41,387 nt of DNA from a virus. The DNA lies in IMG/VR virus record IMGVR_UViG_3300025652_000160, positions 1 through 41,387 of that record; one strand, given 5' to 3'. Shown here one piece after another: positions 1-8,739 of this stretch. The notes under the pieces are model-generated. The model was given only the letters and a program-made list of their open reading frames with translations. It made no database searches and was not told the DNA's origin. Made by a program: the position numbers and the translations under genes. Within the stretch, counting starts at the first letter, position 1. Every line of letters begins with the position of its first letter.

Positions 1-131
1 ATAGCTTAGTGTTTTAAGATTCAGGCTCACATCAGGGGATTAGATTATGAATACAGTTACAGATTTCGAGGCGCTTCTTGTCTCGTCTATGCTTTCCGAC
101 GAATTACTTCTGGCGTCAGATAGTTCAGCGT
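1..131. repeat. Left copy of terminal direct repeat
   Basis: Positions 6-131 are identical, over 126 bases, to 41262-41387 at the other end of the window. Further left the two copies differ by one T (AGCTTAG here, AGCTTTAG at the right end). The window is therefore circularly permuted or terminally redundant. The length is what an assembler leaves when closing a circle at k near 127, so it need not be a biological end. The copy carries the start of the first plus-strand gene and its -10 element TAAGAT at 15-20. Confidence 0.9.
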
Positions 132-310
132 ACCAACTTAATGTTGATGCGCAAACTCTTGAGGATCTACTTAGAGGTGAGTTCCCACATGACTGCAGCG
201 ATGTAAGCGGTATTTACAAAGCCACAGGCCAAATTCACACATTCCAAGAACCAGACGAGGGCCATTACGACGTTGAACTCAAGAACATTAAATGGGAGCG
301 GATAGCGTGA
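47..310 (+). CDS. Hypothetical early protein, first gene of the plus-strand operon
   Basis: An 87-residue acidic protein of unknown function. The ATG is preceded by AGGGGAT at good spacing. It is the first gene behind the divergent promoter at the map junction and its 3' end couples to the next gene through GTGA. Its N-terminus is repeated at the right edge of the window because of the terminal repeat. The centre (DAQTLEDLLRGEFP) is predicted helical; the C-terminus (YDVELKNIKWERI) looks like beta strands. No family was recognised. Position suggests a role in early takeover or recombination, which is inference only. Confidence 0.75.
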   Translation: MNTVTDFEALLVSSMLSDELLLASDSSAYQLNVDAQTLEDLLRGEFPHDCSDVSGIYKATGQIHTFQEPDEGHYDVELKNIKWERIA

Positions 311-483
311 GTAATGAAAGATTTCGGGTCTGCTTTGATTTTGGTTACGAGTACTGCAGGCTTGGACGCTCAAGCCTAACCTCTGTGCCACTTAATACTG
401 AAGAGTTAAAAGCATTTGAAGAGGGCTACGCAAGACGATATGAAGAAGAGCAGCAACTAACACACAAAACAGGGGATGCATGA
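307..483 (+). CDS. Small hypothetical protein with RMF-like residue spacing
   Basis: A 58-residue protein. I prefer the GTG at 307, which overlaps the previous stop as GTGA and has GGGAG eight bases upstream; an in-frame ATG at 292 has no Shine-Dalgarno sequence. The layout FDFGYEYCRLGRSS, VP, then AFEEGYARRYEEE recalls the two G-Y/G-W half motifs of ribosome modulation factor-like phage proteins, but the match is too weak to name it. It overlaps the exonuclease gene by 4 bases (ATGA), so the two are translationally coupled. Confidence 0.7.
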   Translation: MSNERFRVCFDFGYEYCRLGRSSLTSVPLNTEELKAFEEGYARRYEEEQQLTHKTGDA

Positions 484-1193
484 TGAAAATTGTTATTGAT
501 ATAGAGACTATTCCAGACCAATCCGTTGGCGCTGTTGCAACAATAGCTGAAACGCTGGAAGTTAAGGCGCCTAGCCTTTTGAAGCCACAGCTAATTGATG
601 CGCTAGAGATCGGTGGTGACGGCAAGTTTAAAAATGTTGATGAGCTTAAAGCGATGTGGGTTAGCAAATTTGGCAGCGAAGCCAAGATTGTTCAAGCCGA
701 ACAGCAATGGCTTAAAACATCATTTGATGGCGCTTACGGCGAGATATGCTGTATTTGCGTTGACATCGATGGGGAAAAATTAACTTTTTCAGACGTTAAC
801 GAATATTCTTTACTGGCTGAATTTTGGGATAGCATTAACAGTAAGCTGAATGGCCGACACGGCACCTACATTGCGCATAATGCAAAGTTTGATCTGCCAT
901 TCCTTTATCATCGATCTGTAATCACTAAAACCCCACCAGAGCCAAGCTTTAAGCCTCACGCAAGGCACGGCAGCGGCGGCGTATTCTGCACGATGGAAGC
1001 ATGGGCAGGCTTTGGCGGCAAGATAGGCCTCGACCGTCTAGCTAAGGCCTTGGGGGTTGTAGGCAAGACCGGCATGAGTGGCGCCGACGTGTGGCCAGCA
1101 TACAAAAATGGCGAGCACAAAAAGATCGCGGAATATTGCGCGGATGACGTTCGGATTACGAAAGAGATTTACAACCGGCTAACATTCTCCTAG
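480..1193 (+). CDS. PolB-type 3'-5' exonuclease (DEDDy, DnaQ-like)
   Basis: A 237-residue DnaQ-fold exonuclease. ExoI is the N-terminal DIET (D7, E9), ExoII is HNAKFDLPFL (N134, D138), and ExoIII is YCADD with Y219-x3-D223, giving the DEDDy set. It matches the predicted 3'-5' exonucleases related to the DNA polymerase B proofreading domain. No polymerase domain is attached and none is encoded in the window, so it acts alone. It sits directly ahead of a Sak4-like ATPase and an SSB-like gene, so a role in processing ends for homologous recombination or repair is likely. The start overlaps the previous stop as ATGATGA. Confidence 0.88.
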   Translation: MMKIVIDIETIPDQSVGAVATIAETLEVKAPSLLKPQLIDALEIGGDGKFKNVDELKAMWVSKFGSEAKIVQAEQQWLKTSFDGAYGEICCICVDIDGEKLTFSDVNEYSLLAEFWDSINSKLNGRHGTYIAHNAKFDLPFLYHRSVITKTPPEPSFKPHARHGSGGVFCTMEAWAGFGGKIGLDRLAKALGVVGKTGMSGADVWPAYKNGEHKKIAEYCADDVRITKEIYNRLTFS

Positions 1194-1210
1194 AATAAAA
1201 CGCATACAAC

Positions 1211-1240
1211 GGCATACACTAAATACAAAGGCATACACTA
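1211..1240. repeat. Two direct 11-bp repeats in front of the Sak4-like gene
   Basis: GGCATACACTA occurs at 1211-1221 and 1230-1240, with a degenerate third copy (CGCATACAAC) at 1201-1210. The second copy reaches the A of the start codon. The spacing is 19 bp. It could be a protein-binding site or a translational operator; nothing in the sequence decides. Confidence 0.5.
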
Positions 1241-1920
1241 TGGGCATTCCATGCTTAATCCTTGGCGATTCCGGCTCAGGCAAATCTACCTCTCTTCGCA
1301 ATATCGATCCCTCAAAAGCTGCTCTCATTCAGTGCGTCAAAAAACCTTTACCGTTTCCTACCGGTAAGGATTGGCCTGTGTGGAGCAGTGACACAAAGAC
1401 CGGATCTATTATTTACACTGACAATTCCCAAACGATTTGCAAGGCTATTGCCGCGCTGCCAAAGTATGGCAAAGAGATCATCATTATTGATGATTATCAG
1501 TACACAATGGCCAATGAATTCATGCGTCGCGTACTCGATAAAGAGTCAGGCAATCAGGCGTTTGCAAAATATAACGAGATAGCCCGCTATGCGTGGGATA
1601 TTTGTATGGCAGCTCAAGGCGCGCCGGACAATGTACGAATCTACATAATGTCGCACACCCAGCAAGACGAGTACGGCAAAGTAAAAATCAAAACCATTGG
1701 CAAGCTACTTGACGAAAAGATCACCCTTGAAGGGTTGTTCACTATCGTCATGCGTTCAATGAGAAATGATGGCAAGTACCAGTTCACAACACAGAATAAC
1801 GGATTCGATACAGTGAAAACCCCAATGGGGCTATTTGAATCCGAAGCAATCGATAACGATTTAAACCAAGTTGATCAATCAATCAAAGCCTACTACGGCA
1901 TACAGGAGAATACACAATGA
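1240..1920 (+). CDS. Sak4-like RecA-fold ATPase (recombinase / annealing protein)
   Basis: A 226-residue P-loop ATPase. Walker A is GDSGSGKST (residues 9-17) and Walker B is EIIIIDDYQY (about 79-88); a sensor-like region IYIMSHTQQDEYG follows at about 134-146. Size, motifs and context match the AAA_24/Sak4 family of phage single-strand annealing and strand-exchange proteins, which lie next to SSB genes. An SSB-like gene overlaps its stop by 4 bases. AAAGG nine bases ahead of the ATG is the ribosome site. The likely role is recombination or replication repair together with the exonuclease and SSB. A generic phage ATPase is the alternative. Confidence 0.8.
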   Translation: MGIPCLILGDSGSGKSTSLRNIDPSKAALIQCVKKPLPFPTGKDWPVWSSDTKTGSIIYTDNSQTICKAIAALPKYGKEIIIIDDYQYTMANEFMRRVLDKESGNQAFAKYNEIARYAWDICMAAQGAPDNVRIYIMSHTQQDEYGKVKIKTIGKLLDEKITLEGLFTIVMRSMRNDGKYQFTTQNNGFDTVKTPMGLFESEAIDNDLNQVDQSIKAYYGIQENTQ

Positions 1921-2543
1921 GCCAACCATTTATGACTTTCGATAAGGGTCTAGCCGAAAAATCAGGGTCAGGCGGAGGTATCCAAGAGGGTGGCGCGCAC
2001 ATCTGCACAATAGAGTCTGCCGTCTATGTTACCGCCGGCACAGGCAGTCATGGCGTAGAGTTCACGGTTAAAACTGATGACGGCCTTTCCGGTCGCTATC
2101 TAACAGCATATTTCGCCAAAGCTGACAACACACCAATAGGCAGCGGGCAAAGCCTTCTGAATGCCCTGATGGGGTTTTGCGGAGCGCAAAGTCTGTCATG
2201 GGTTGAGGCAAACATAAATAACGAAATGGTAAGCCATTGCCCAGAGCTTAAAGGTAAGACGGTTGGCCTATTCCTGCAGAAGCGCCTTTATACAAAAGCA
2301 ACCATGGAGGATGCCTACGGTTTCGATATCCGATGCCCGTTTGATCCCGTAACAAAGCAAACTTTTAAAGAGAAGTCTCAAGGCAAGCCAGCTGTAGCTA
2401 TAGATTCAATGTCAGCATCATATAAGGATAAAGATGATCGGAAGAATTCTGGTGGCTCAATGGCGCAAGCATCGATAGGCGGGGGCAATCAGTCCGGATT
2501 CCAACCTGCAGGCCCAGACCCATTTGATGGTGACAACTTTTAG
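1917..2543 (+). CDS. SSB-like single-stranded DNA-binding protein
   Basis: A 208-residue protein with a beta-rich body (residues 25-150), a Gly/Ser/Gln-rich linker (about 150-195) and an acidic tail ending DPFDGDNF. That is the layout of bacterial SSB proteins, whose acidic hydrophobic C-terminus recruits partner proteins. The body resembles the DUF669-type phage SSB substitutes more than classical SSB. It is coupled to the Sak4-like gene by an ATGA overlap, which supports joint action at recombining or replicating ends. It is the last plus-strand gene before the convergent tail module. Confidence 0.75.
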   Translation: MSQPFMTFDKGLAEKSGSGGGIQEGGAHICTIESAVYVTAGTGSHGVEFTVKTDDGLSGRYLTAYFAKADNTPIGSGQSLLNALMGFCGAQSLSWVEANINNEMVSHCPELKGKTVGLFLQKRLYTKATMEDAYGFDIRCPFDPVTKQTFKEKSQGKPAVAIDSMSASYKDKDDRKNSGGSMAQASIGGGNQSGFQPAGPDPFDGDNF

Positions 2544-2554
2544 CTGAAGAATAA

Positions 2555-2572
2555 GGGCATAAGGATATGCCC
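2555..2572. terminator. Hairpin between convergent operons
   Basis: GGGCATA, loop AGGA, TATGCCC forms a perfect 7-bp stem in the 53-bp gap between the ends of the SSB-like gene (+) and the tailspike gene (-). There is no U-run on either strand, so it may slow or protect RNA ends rather than act as a strong intrinsic terminator. Confidence 0.45.
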
Positions 2573-2596
2573 CATCCCAGTAATAACTATAAGCCA

Positions 2597-4753
2597 CTAA
2601 GGCAGGTAAATGTCTCCCTGCACTATCTTATAGTCTATACGATCAATTATTAGATCACACACAGACCCAGAGCTATTTGTCATCTTTATTTTTATCTTCG
2701 GGTTTCCGCTAATACCCTGCGCAAATGTTGCGGCGCTGTCTGTTTTGAAAATGTAGTCTACCCATTTGCCATCCTTTGACTCAATTACCGGAGTAAACTG
2801 AAATTCAGCAAATAGGCCCTCAATGACAAACTGAATATCAATCGACTCTGACGTTTTCAGTCTTATAAATATCAGGAACGTTTCACCATCAATGGATGTT
2901 GGTCCCATGTCTGACATGTTCCTTTGAATAACATACTCAGTAGAGTCTGATGGCAGGCCTGTTATGCTCGCGGATGTAGTGCCTGTAAGCACATCCACAC
3001 TTGTTGTGGTTGTAGTTATCGTAAGTGCAGATGTAACTAGCTCCGTGAAGTTTGCGCCCGCCCCAAAATCCCAGTCGGCAGAAAGAGACTCATCGCACCA
3101 AGAATTGAACTCCGCACTGATTGTGGCGTTCGGGGTTGACTCTAAAAACTTAAGTTCGTCTACTCCCCCCGTAGTTGTAGACATCACGATATTAGATAAA
3201 GATACGTCGCAATTCTTAGTGACGACTAGAGATCCGTTTCTTAATGTAACAGAGTCCATAACAACGAAAGCAGATCCAGTTATAGCGTTTACAAAGTTAA
3301 AATTTGATGTGTGTGAGTTATTAAGCCTAAGATACTGATCCTTGACGACTATCAGCGTTTTTAAGTCCCTGGCTGGACCGGAGATAACTGTACCGTACGT
3401 CTCAATAAACGAAGTTGACGGCGAGGGGAAAAGCTCAAGCGTACCACCACCTATAAAATTAATAGACTGTGTTGTTGTGCATTTTATCATCACAGGGGCT
3501 TCGTTGCTTTCCCACCACACTTTTTTGAAAGTTATGTTTTTGCTTTCATTTATATCAAAAACGCCGCAATGGTCCCACTGCTCAAACGTCATATTTTCGA
3601 AGCTGACCCCATCACAATCATTGATAACGTTTGCGAAATCCGCAGCATCATAACGGCTGGGTGCATCGCTACCTCTTGAATCATTCCCCACAAACTCAAA
3701 GTTATTTACATTATCCAGATTTACGCCACTGCTTTGGAATTCAATATCCCTAGCCGAACCGTAAAACAACTCACTCATAACAAGAGCATCTTTTCCAGTA
3801 TTAAATCTAATATCATAAAGCTCAATAGGATTAGTCAGAGCTACTTTTATACACTGCCCAACACCCGAAAAATCAAAATGCTCTATCCTAGATTTCTCCC
3901 TAACAATGCCGCCGACTTGCACATCAATTGCCGGAGTTGCGGGGTCTACCGGTACAGTTGTGAGCGAGTTAGGCGAGTCAGATTGCAACCTAAATTTACT
4001 GCTTATTACTACAGGGGTAAGGAAGTTTTGAGGTGAAGATAATACCGGCGTTCTAGTTTGTGCGAGTACCATGCTCAGTATAACTGCCGCGTCATTTGAG
4101 TTGGTTAGCCCGTAGCACAGGGGTTCAGATAGGTACTCCCCTCTTAGTACAGCAACATGAGTCCCACCATCTAGCGCGTGGTTAGCTCCGTAATAATTTG
4201 GTGCCACAGTGCCGTCGATAACATCGCCATCGGTCGCGGCTTGGGCTACGGTTTTGATTATGTATGGTGCACCACCTTCTTTTGAGGTTGTGTTGTTTAC
4301 GACAACGTTAACTTCTCTGTCTTCGTAGACAGACCAGTCAACAGTCCCGACGTTTAATGATGTAGCGCCAACAAGGTTCGAAATATCAGCAAACTCTGCA
4401 GATAATTGCGGAACTCTAGCACCCTCAATTAAATAGAACTTATCCTCATCACCTCCAACCCATGTGCCGGATGTTGTAAAAGGAAGTTCGCCAACTTTCG
4501 GGGCGTATCGCGAACCGCTTTCATCAACAGTTTTTACGTTATCCAGCGCAGTGAAAACGATACCGCCGGCGTAGGCAATCGGCGGGATATAGCCTAGCTT
4601 CTTAAGCCTTCCGTTTAGCGTATCCGAAGTATCGCCAAGCCTTGTGATAGTGGTATCTGTAGCACCACCAGCCAATGTTTTTGAATTTGCTACAATGCTT
4701 GTGGTTTGCAAATCAATTTCTGCATTATCGAAATCTGTAGTTGTTAGCGCCAC
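2597..4753 (-). CDS. Tailspike / tail fibre protein with beta-helix
   Basis: A 718-residue protein with a GTG start preceded by GAGGG. Residues 1-100 (TLNGRLKKLGYIPP, then AYAGGIVFTALDNVKTV and PFTTSGTWVGGDEDKFYLIE) resemble the particle-binding N-terminal region of tailspikes. Residues about 180-540 are repetitive short strands with N, D and F ladder positions (FENMTFEQWDHCGV, ITFKKVWWESNEA), typical of a right-handed beta-helix that binds or cleaves surface polysaccharide. Residues about 560-718 look like a jelly-roll or carbohydrate-binding domain. It follows the J-like tip gene as the last late gene, the usual place for a receptor-binding protein. Enzymatic activity is not shown. Confidence 0.8.
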   Translation of the reverse strand: MALTTTDFDNAEIDLQTTSIVANSKTLAGGATDTTITRLGDTSDTLNGRLKKLGYIPPIAYAGGIVFTALDNVKTVDESGSRYAPKVGELPFTTSGTWVGGDEDKFYLIEGARVPQLSAEFADISNLVGATSLNVGTVDWSVYEDREVNVVVNNTTSKEGGAPYIIKTVAQAATDGDVIDGTVAPNYYGANHALDGGTHVAVLRGEYLSEPLCYGLTNSNDAAVILSMVLAQTRTPVLSSPQNFLTPVVISSKFRLQSDSPNSLTTVPVDPATPAIDVQVGGIVREKSRIEHFDFSGVGQCIKVALTNPIELYDIRFNTGKDALVMSELFYGSARDIEFQSSGVNLDNVNNFEFVGNDSRGSDAPSRYDAADFANVINDCDGVSFENMTFEQWDHCGVFDINESKNITFKKVWWESNEAPVMIKCTTTQSINFIGGGTLELFPSPSTSFIETYGTVISGPARDLKTLIVVKDQYLRLNNSHTSNFNFVNAITGSAFVVMDSVTLRNGSLVVTKNCDVSLSNIVMSTTTGGVDELKFLESTPNATISAEFNSWCDESLSADWDFGAGANFTELVTSALTITTTTTSVDVLTGTTSASITGLPSDSTEYVIQRNMSDMGPTSIDGETFLIFIRLKTSESIDIQFVIEGLFAEFQFTPVIESKDGKWVDYIFKTDSAATFAQGISGNPKIKIKMTNSSGSVCDLIIDRIDYKIVQGDIYLP

Positions 4754-4803
4754 GGCTTAACCCTCAATTAGTTTATTCAATTGTATCACAATGCATTTTA
4801 GCG

Positions 4804-7374
4804 CTAATCAATCCACAACTCCTCATCAATCCACGGCTCTCCGTCGATCCAGTTAACTACATCGCTATCATTACCATAATAGCGCCCATCGTAATTAATT
4901 CCCGTTACTGAAACGGCCTCTGGATTCGATCTGTCAACGTCGGTAATGATGTAATATTCAGCGCCGGCCCTGTCATCAGTGGAGAACGTGAACTTAGTAC
5001 GCTCTTCCGCGTCGCCCGTATAGACATCTTCAATTGGCAATGAGGCCAACAGAACATTTATGGTGGTATTTGACGCGTTTGGATTACTGCACGCTATGCC
5101 TTGAATTGATCCGTCACGTTTGCGAAGCGTTATAGAATGCGCTTCACCATCGGTAAAAGTTACAGGCTGGCTAAGTGTTAGAACTAGGCCGCTAATAAAA
5201 ACAATCTCGCCATTTTCCGGTGAAGCCTTAGTATCATCAGTGACGCCAACAACATCACCAGTGGATAACAATTGACCCTCTGCGGTGAATGTATCGTTTA
5301 GCGTTAAGCGCTGATACTTGAGCTTGTTGAATGCGCGCCATGCCAGCCAATATGCTTGCTCATAATTCCTTACGCCTAACGACTCAATTTTTCTTGGCGT
5401 TATGGCGCCTGTACTTGGTATCGATATAATCGCCTGCTCATTGGTTTCTGGATCTATATAGGTAAACTCTACTCCGTCGTTAATAGAGTCAGATTTAAAC
5501 GAGCGCGTAATTGTTTGCTGATTGGGTATTTTGGTTCGATGGCAAAATATAGTTGAGGGCGACTCTGGTCTTTCAAAGTCGACAGTGATTACACCGCGCC
5601 GTCGTATTGACTGACAAAAAACGGCTTTAGATATTATTTCGCAAGTATCCTGAAAGCTAACTTGGTCGCTATCAAAAGTATAATTAAACTCTGCAGCTCT
5701 AGAGTCACCAAAATAATCAACTATCTCGTTATATTTTGCTGCAATATCCGCATTGTTCAGCTCCCATTGCGCGCGCCGTCCAATCTTGTCGCTCAATGCC
5801 GCGTAAACGTAATAATCAACAAATCGACTAGTAACAGCGAGGCCGCCGGCAACGCCAGAATCGCTTATGATCGGGAGCTTTCTCTGCCAGTCTACGTTTA
5901 GTTTTCGCTCTTTTATTTGTGAGGCTCTTTGGCTCTGTAAAACCCTAGTTTGAACAGTTGTAACATTGCCGAAATCAATATCGCCGATGCTTTTTGTTGA
6001 GTATAGGGCGTCAATAGTCAAATCTTGAAGCTGCGCGCCTTCTATCCTGTCAGTGACGCGCCTAGCTCTGACAAGGATATTGCCTAAAAACGGAACCGCA
6101 ACTTCAGTTGTGGAGCCTATTTTATCCCGAGTTTGCCCAGTGATTGTTTTTAATATTCCAACCGACCAATCGCCAATAATAGAACCGGAATCATCCGCTT
6201 GAGCGTACTGAATTGCGTACTGAATTGATATTATGCCGCCGGCGTCGCTAATTAGCCCGCTGGCAGCTAAATTAATATAGAACCCATTGAGTGATCCAAC
6301 CAACAAAAATGGGCCTGCATAGGTAATGTCTGTGTCGGATGGTGACATTGAGCCATCTAGAGTATTCCTAGATAGATCGTTTATTAGCCCCCAGTTCACA
6401 TTAACTGTTTCCGCCCCTCCACCGGTTACAGATACCAGCTCGACGGTATCATCAGCTATTGCGTCAATCTTATATTGCCCGCTCAGTAAATAATCTAATT
6501 CAGTTACGCTATCTATAACGCGTAAATCGAGATCAATTTCGTCACCGACTTCAAAATAATCTGTGAATTTATAACCAAAGCCTGGAGGCCTAGTTAATAG
6601 GCCCGCCTCTGCTCCTGTTGCAGTAGATGCAGATACGTATCCATCCTGAAACAACAATGACAAGTCAGATATTGTCTCAAGTACCCTTCCGCCGTCGACT
6701 TCATTGGATCGCCTCACAATCTGAACGCGCTCTTGAAACGAATCCCCGAAGGTGTATTCAGGCGTAAGAGTGTTATTTGGTGATGTGTACGGCGCATAAA
6801 ACTGAGCGCCTGAGCCATCCATTATTTCTATTGGTGTATCGCCATCCCTTACTGACGATGGAATACCTGAGCCAACGGATACGGACATGTATGAATATTC
6901 GACTTCTACATTATCAACCCACTTTCGGTAGGGTAGTTGTATGAGAGAAGGCACCGAATTAACCTTGCCGGCTATATCCTCGATACGTTTTAATGGGCGC
7001 TCCCTATTTGTGCGCGCTGAAAGTGAGTTGTTTGATGAGGCGCCTAAATCCTCAGCCGTGGGTATATTTGAGCTTTGCGTGTATGCATAAATAGCCGACG
7101 CCACGGAAAGTATCAGCGAAATTACCACAAGAGCAGTTCCGGCTGGGGTTTCTACAACCGTAAATTCTCCGCTTTCGGCCGTCATTAATTCGCGATCTCT
7201 GCGGTCTATTTCCGCATCAATAGAGCATCTTGAAGGGTGGCAGTTGAACGCATCGAAGGGGAATTTTATAGAGCCGTCGTCATTGCAAACAGCATCGATT
7301 AGAGACCGAGGCTTTAATATGTACGCAGGTTGGCCGATTCTGATAACGTGAACGATCAATTCTTTTTTAAACAT
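4804..7374 (-). CDS. Tail tip attachment protein (J-like host-specificity protein)
   Basis: An 856-residue central tail-hub protein. The N-terminus carries the basic tip segment and one hydrophobic stretch (ALVVISLILSVASAIYAYT, about 80-98) seen in lambda J-family proteins, followed by the conserved NSLSARTNRERPLKRIEDIAGKV region. The middle contains fibronectin-like beta modules. The region QRKLPIISDSGVAGGLAVTSRFVDY onward is the receptor-proximal part shared by TipJ proteins. The start overlaps the NlpC/P60 gene by 8 bases, in the classical M-L-K-J order. It is shorter than lambda J (1132 residues). A separate lambda I-like gene was not found. Confidence 0.85.
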   Translation of the reverse strand: MFKKELIVHVIRIGQPAYILKPRSLIDAVCNDDGSIKFPFDAFNCHPSRCSIDAEIDRRDRELMTAESGEFTVVETPAGTALVVISLILSVASAIYAYTQSSNIPTAEDLGASSNNSLSARTNRERPLKRIEDIAGKVNSVPSLIQLPYRKWVDNVEVEYSYMSVSVGSGIPSSVRDGDTPIEIMDGSGAQFYAPYTSPNNTLTPEYTFGDSFQERVQIVRRSNEVDGGRVLETISDLSLLFQDGYVSASTATGAEAGLLTRPPGFGYKFTDYFEVGDEIDLDLRVIDSVTELDYLLSGQYKIDAIADDTVELVSVTGGGAETVNVNWGLINDLSRNTLDGSMSPSDTDITYAGPFLLVGSLNGFYINLAASGLISDAGGIISIQYAIQYAQADDSGSIIGDWSVGILKTITGQTRDKIGSTTEVAVPFLGNILVRARRVTDRIEGAQLQDLTIDALYSTKSIGDIDFGNVTTVQTRVLQSQRASQIKERKLNVDWQRKLPIISDSGVAGGLAVTSRFVDYYVYAALSDKIGRRAQWELNNADIAAKYNEIVDYFGDSRAAEFNYTFDSDQVSFQDTCEIISKAVFCQSIRRRGVITVDFERPESPSTIFCHRTKIPNQQTITRSFKSDSINDGVEFTYIDPETNEQAIISIPSTGAITPRKIESLGVRNYEQAYWLAWRAFNKLKYQRLTLNDTFTAEGQLLSTGDVVGVTDDTKASPENGEIVFISGLVLTLSQPVTFTDGEAHSITLRKRDGSIQGIACSNPNASNTTINVLLASLPIEDVYTGDAEERTKFTFSTDDRAGAEYYIITDVDRSNPEAVSVTGINYDGRYYGNDSDVVNWIDGEPWIDEELWID

Positions 7375-7762
7375 GTCGCCAGTACTCCATCTGCCAATCG
7401 CTTAGCGACCCAATATCCTCAAGCCACACTTGGCCGCCTTGACCCTCCCCCTTAGCGTGCAAAACTTTACCATCAACATAGACGCCGCAATGGTAAATGC
7501 TCGCTCGCTTCATGGGTTTCAGCATAACAACAAGGTCGAGATTTTCTGGCTGAACTACCTTTTTATGACTGTGCTTATTTAGCTTCAATTCAGTCTCAAA
7601 CTTATCGCTAATAGCTCGAATGCTTGAATTCATAGCAGAGAACATAACAACCTCAATACCGCGCTCTTGCTTCTGCATAAGCTTGTATAAGCCCCAGCAA
7701 TTGACGCCGAATTCATTATTTATGTCATAAGATAGACCGAGATATTTTTTAACATCAATCAT
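7367..7762 (-). CDS. NlpC/P60-family tail assembly protein (lambda K-like)
   Basis: A 131-residue cysteine peptidase-like protein. NCWGL places the nucleophile at C22 and YHCGVYVDGKVLHA gives the conserved His (H91) with the hydrophobic strand after it. Phages use these proteins in tail-tip assembly and often for local peptidoglycan hydrolysis during DNA entry. It has only the peptidase half; the Mov34/JAB half of lambda K is absent. It sits between the L-like (DUF1833) and J-like genes and overlaps both. Confidence 0.82.
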   Translation of the reverse strand: MIDVKKYLGLSYDINNEFGVNCWGLYKLMQKQERGIEVVMFSAMNSSIRAISDKFETELKLNKHSHKKVVQPENLDLVVMLKPMKRASIYHCGVYVDGKVLHAKGEGQGGQVWLEDIGSLSDWQMEYWRHV

Positions 7763-8265
7763 ATAAAGCCGCGTAGCATTGGGAACCTTTCGTAAGTATA
7801 CAATTCGCCGGTGCGGTTTACGACCAAAGAGGGGCTTTGAGCTGCTATCGTTACAGTTCCATTTGTTGATTTGGTCATTGATACGCCATTCAATATAAAT
7901 GGACCCTCAGCTGGGGCGCTAGTATCTGAGGCCATAAACCCGCGATAAGTTATTAGTACAGACTCTTCATCATCCAGAGGGATATTGTCGGCTTCATCAT
8001 TAAGCCGGCCGTCAATGTCTGCGAAGTTGAAGTTGAACTTCTCATCGAGATCATCCTTGCTTGATGACTTCTCAACAGTTAGATTTACCGGCTCTGGAGT
8101 GATAACCTCGTCAGTTTCAAGCGTCACGGATACCGGCTCTGGAGTAGGCGTAAGGTGATAAGTCTTGGTCAGCTTTGAATGGCTAATTGTAACAATCTCA
8201 ATATGACGTTCGCCGTCTGGATTGTTTAGCAAATAATTATCGTAAATCTCTTGCGGCGTTGGCAT
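7759..8265 (-). CDS. DUF1833-like minor tail protein (lambda L-like position)
   Basis: A 168-residue protein. EIVTISHSKLTKTYHLTP near the start and the C-terminal region ending TYERFPMLRGF fit DUF1833 phage proteins, which occupy the tail-tip L position. An internal segment repeats PEPVSVTLET / PEPVNLTVEK (about residues 42-65), a small beta duplication. It starts with an ATG 3 bases after the previous gene and overlaps the NlpC/P60 gene by 4. It probably helps build the tip hub; direct evidence is positional. Confidence 0.7.
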   Translation of the reverse strand: MPTPQEIYDNYLLNNPDGERHIEIVTISHSKLTKTYHLTPTPEPVSVTLETDEVITPEPVNLTVEKSSSKDDLDEKFNFNFADIDGRLNDEADNIPLDDEESVLITYRGFMASDTSAPAEGPFILNGVSMTKSTNGTVTIAAQSPSLVVNRTGELYTYERFPMLRGFI

Positions 8266-8268
8266 GCT

Positions 8269-8739
8269 CTACTCCAAAACATCTTCATTGGCATATATTG
8301 CCAACCTATCAAATAGTGGCGCAACAGGATAATAGCCGCCTTGAATCAAATCAAACATTGAGCCGTCAAGCGAGGTTGGCACTTTCTCAGCCTCCACTTG
8401 CAGACCGATAACCCATGGGAAATCACCGGTAAACCCGTAAGATCCTGGAACAGCTATACAGGTGTGATCCTCGACGCCATTTCCCGAGTCTAGCGGCATC
8501 GTGAATTTGAAAGTCCCCTGTCCCGAGATATTGAACCACCAATCGATCCACGCTTGATATAACTCACCATTATTAATTTCAAAAGTGCAAGAGAAAACAA
8601 CTTTATTTTGCTTGTATTTCAGATTAGCTCGACTTATTCCACCTTGAACGGGCTGGTAATTAATATTACTCCCCCCAAATGACCCACCATACCCACGGCT
8701 TGTCGAGGGCCTTACCCAATTGGGAAACTGTACCGCCAT
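8269..8739 (-). CDS. Minor tail protein (lambda M-like position)
   Basis: A 156-residue protein between the tape measure and the L-like gene, the place of lambda M. It contains the FxxWVRPS start and the block TFEINNGELYQAWIDWWFNISGQGTFKF, with conserved Trp and aromatic residues as in M-family and DUF2460-like tip proteins. The ATG overlaps the tape-measure stop as TAATG. It is likely part of the tail tip ring that caps the tube. The name rests on gene order and a loose motif match. Confidence 0.7.
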   Translation of the reverse strand: MAVQFPNWVRPSTSRGYGGSFGGSNINYQPVQGGISRANLKYKQNKVVFSCTFEINNGELYQAWIDWWFNISGQGTFKFTMPLDSGNGVEDHTCIAVPGSYGFTGDFPWVIGLQVEAEKVPTSLDGSMFDLIQGGYYPVAPLFDRLAIYANEDVLE

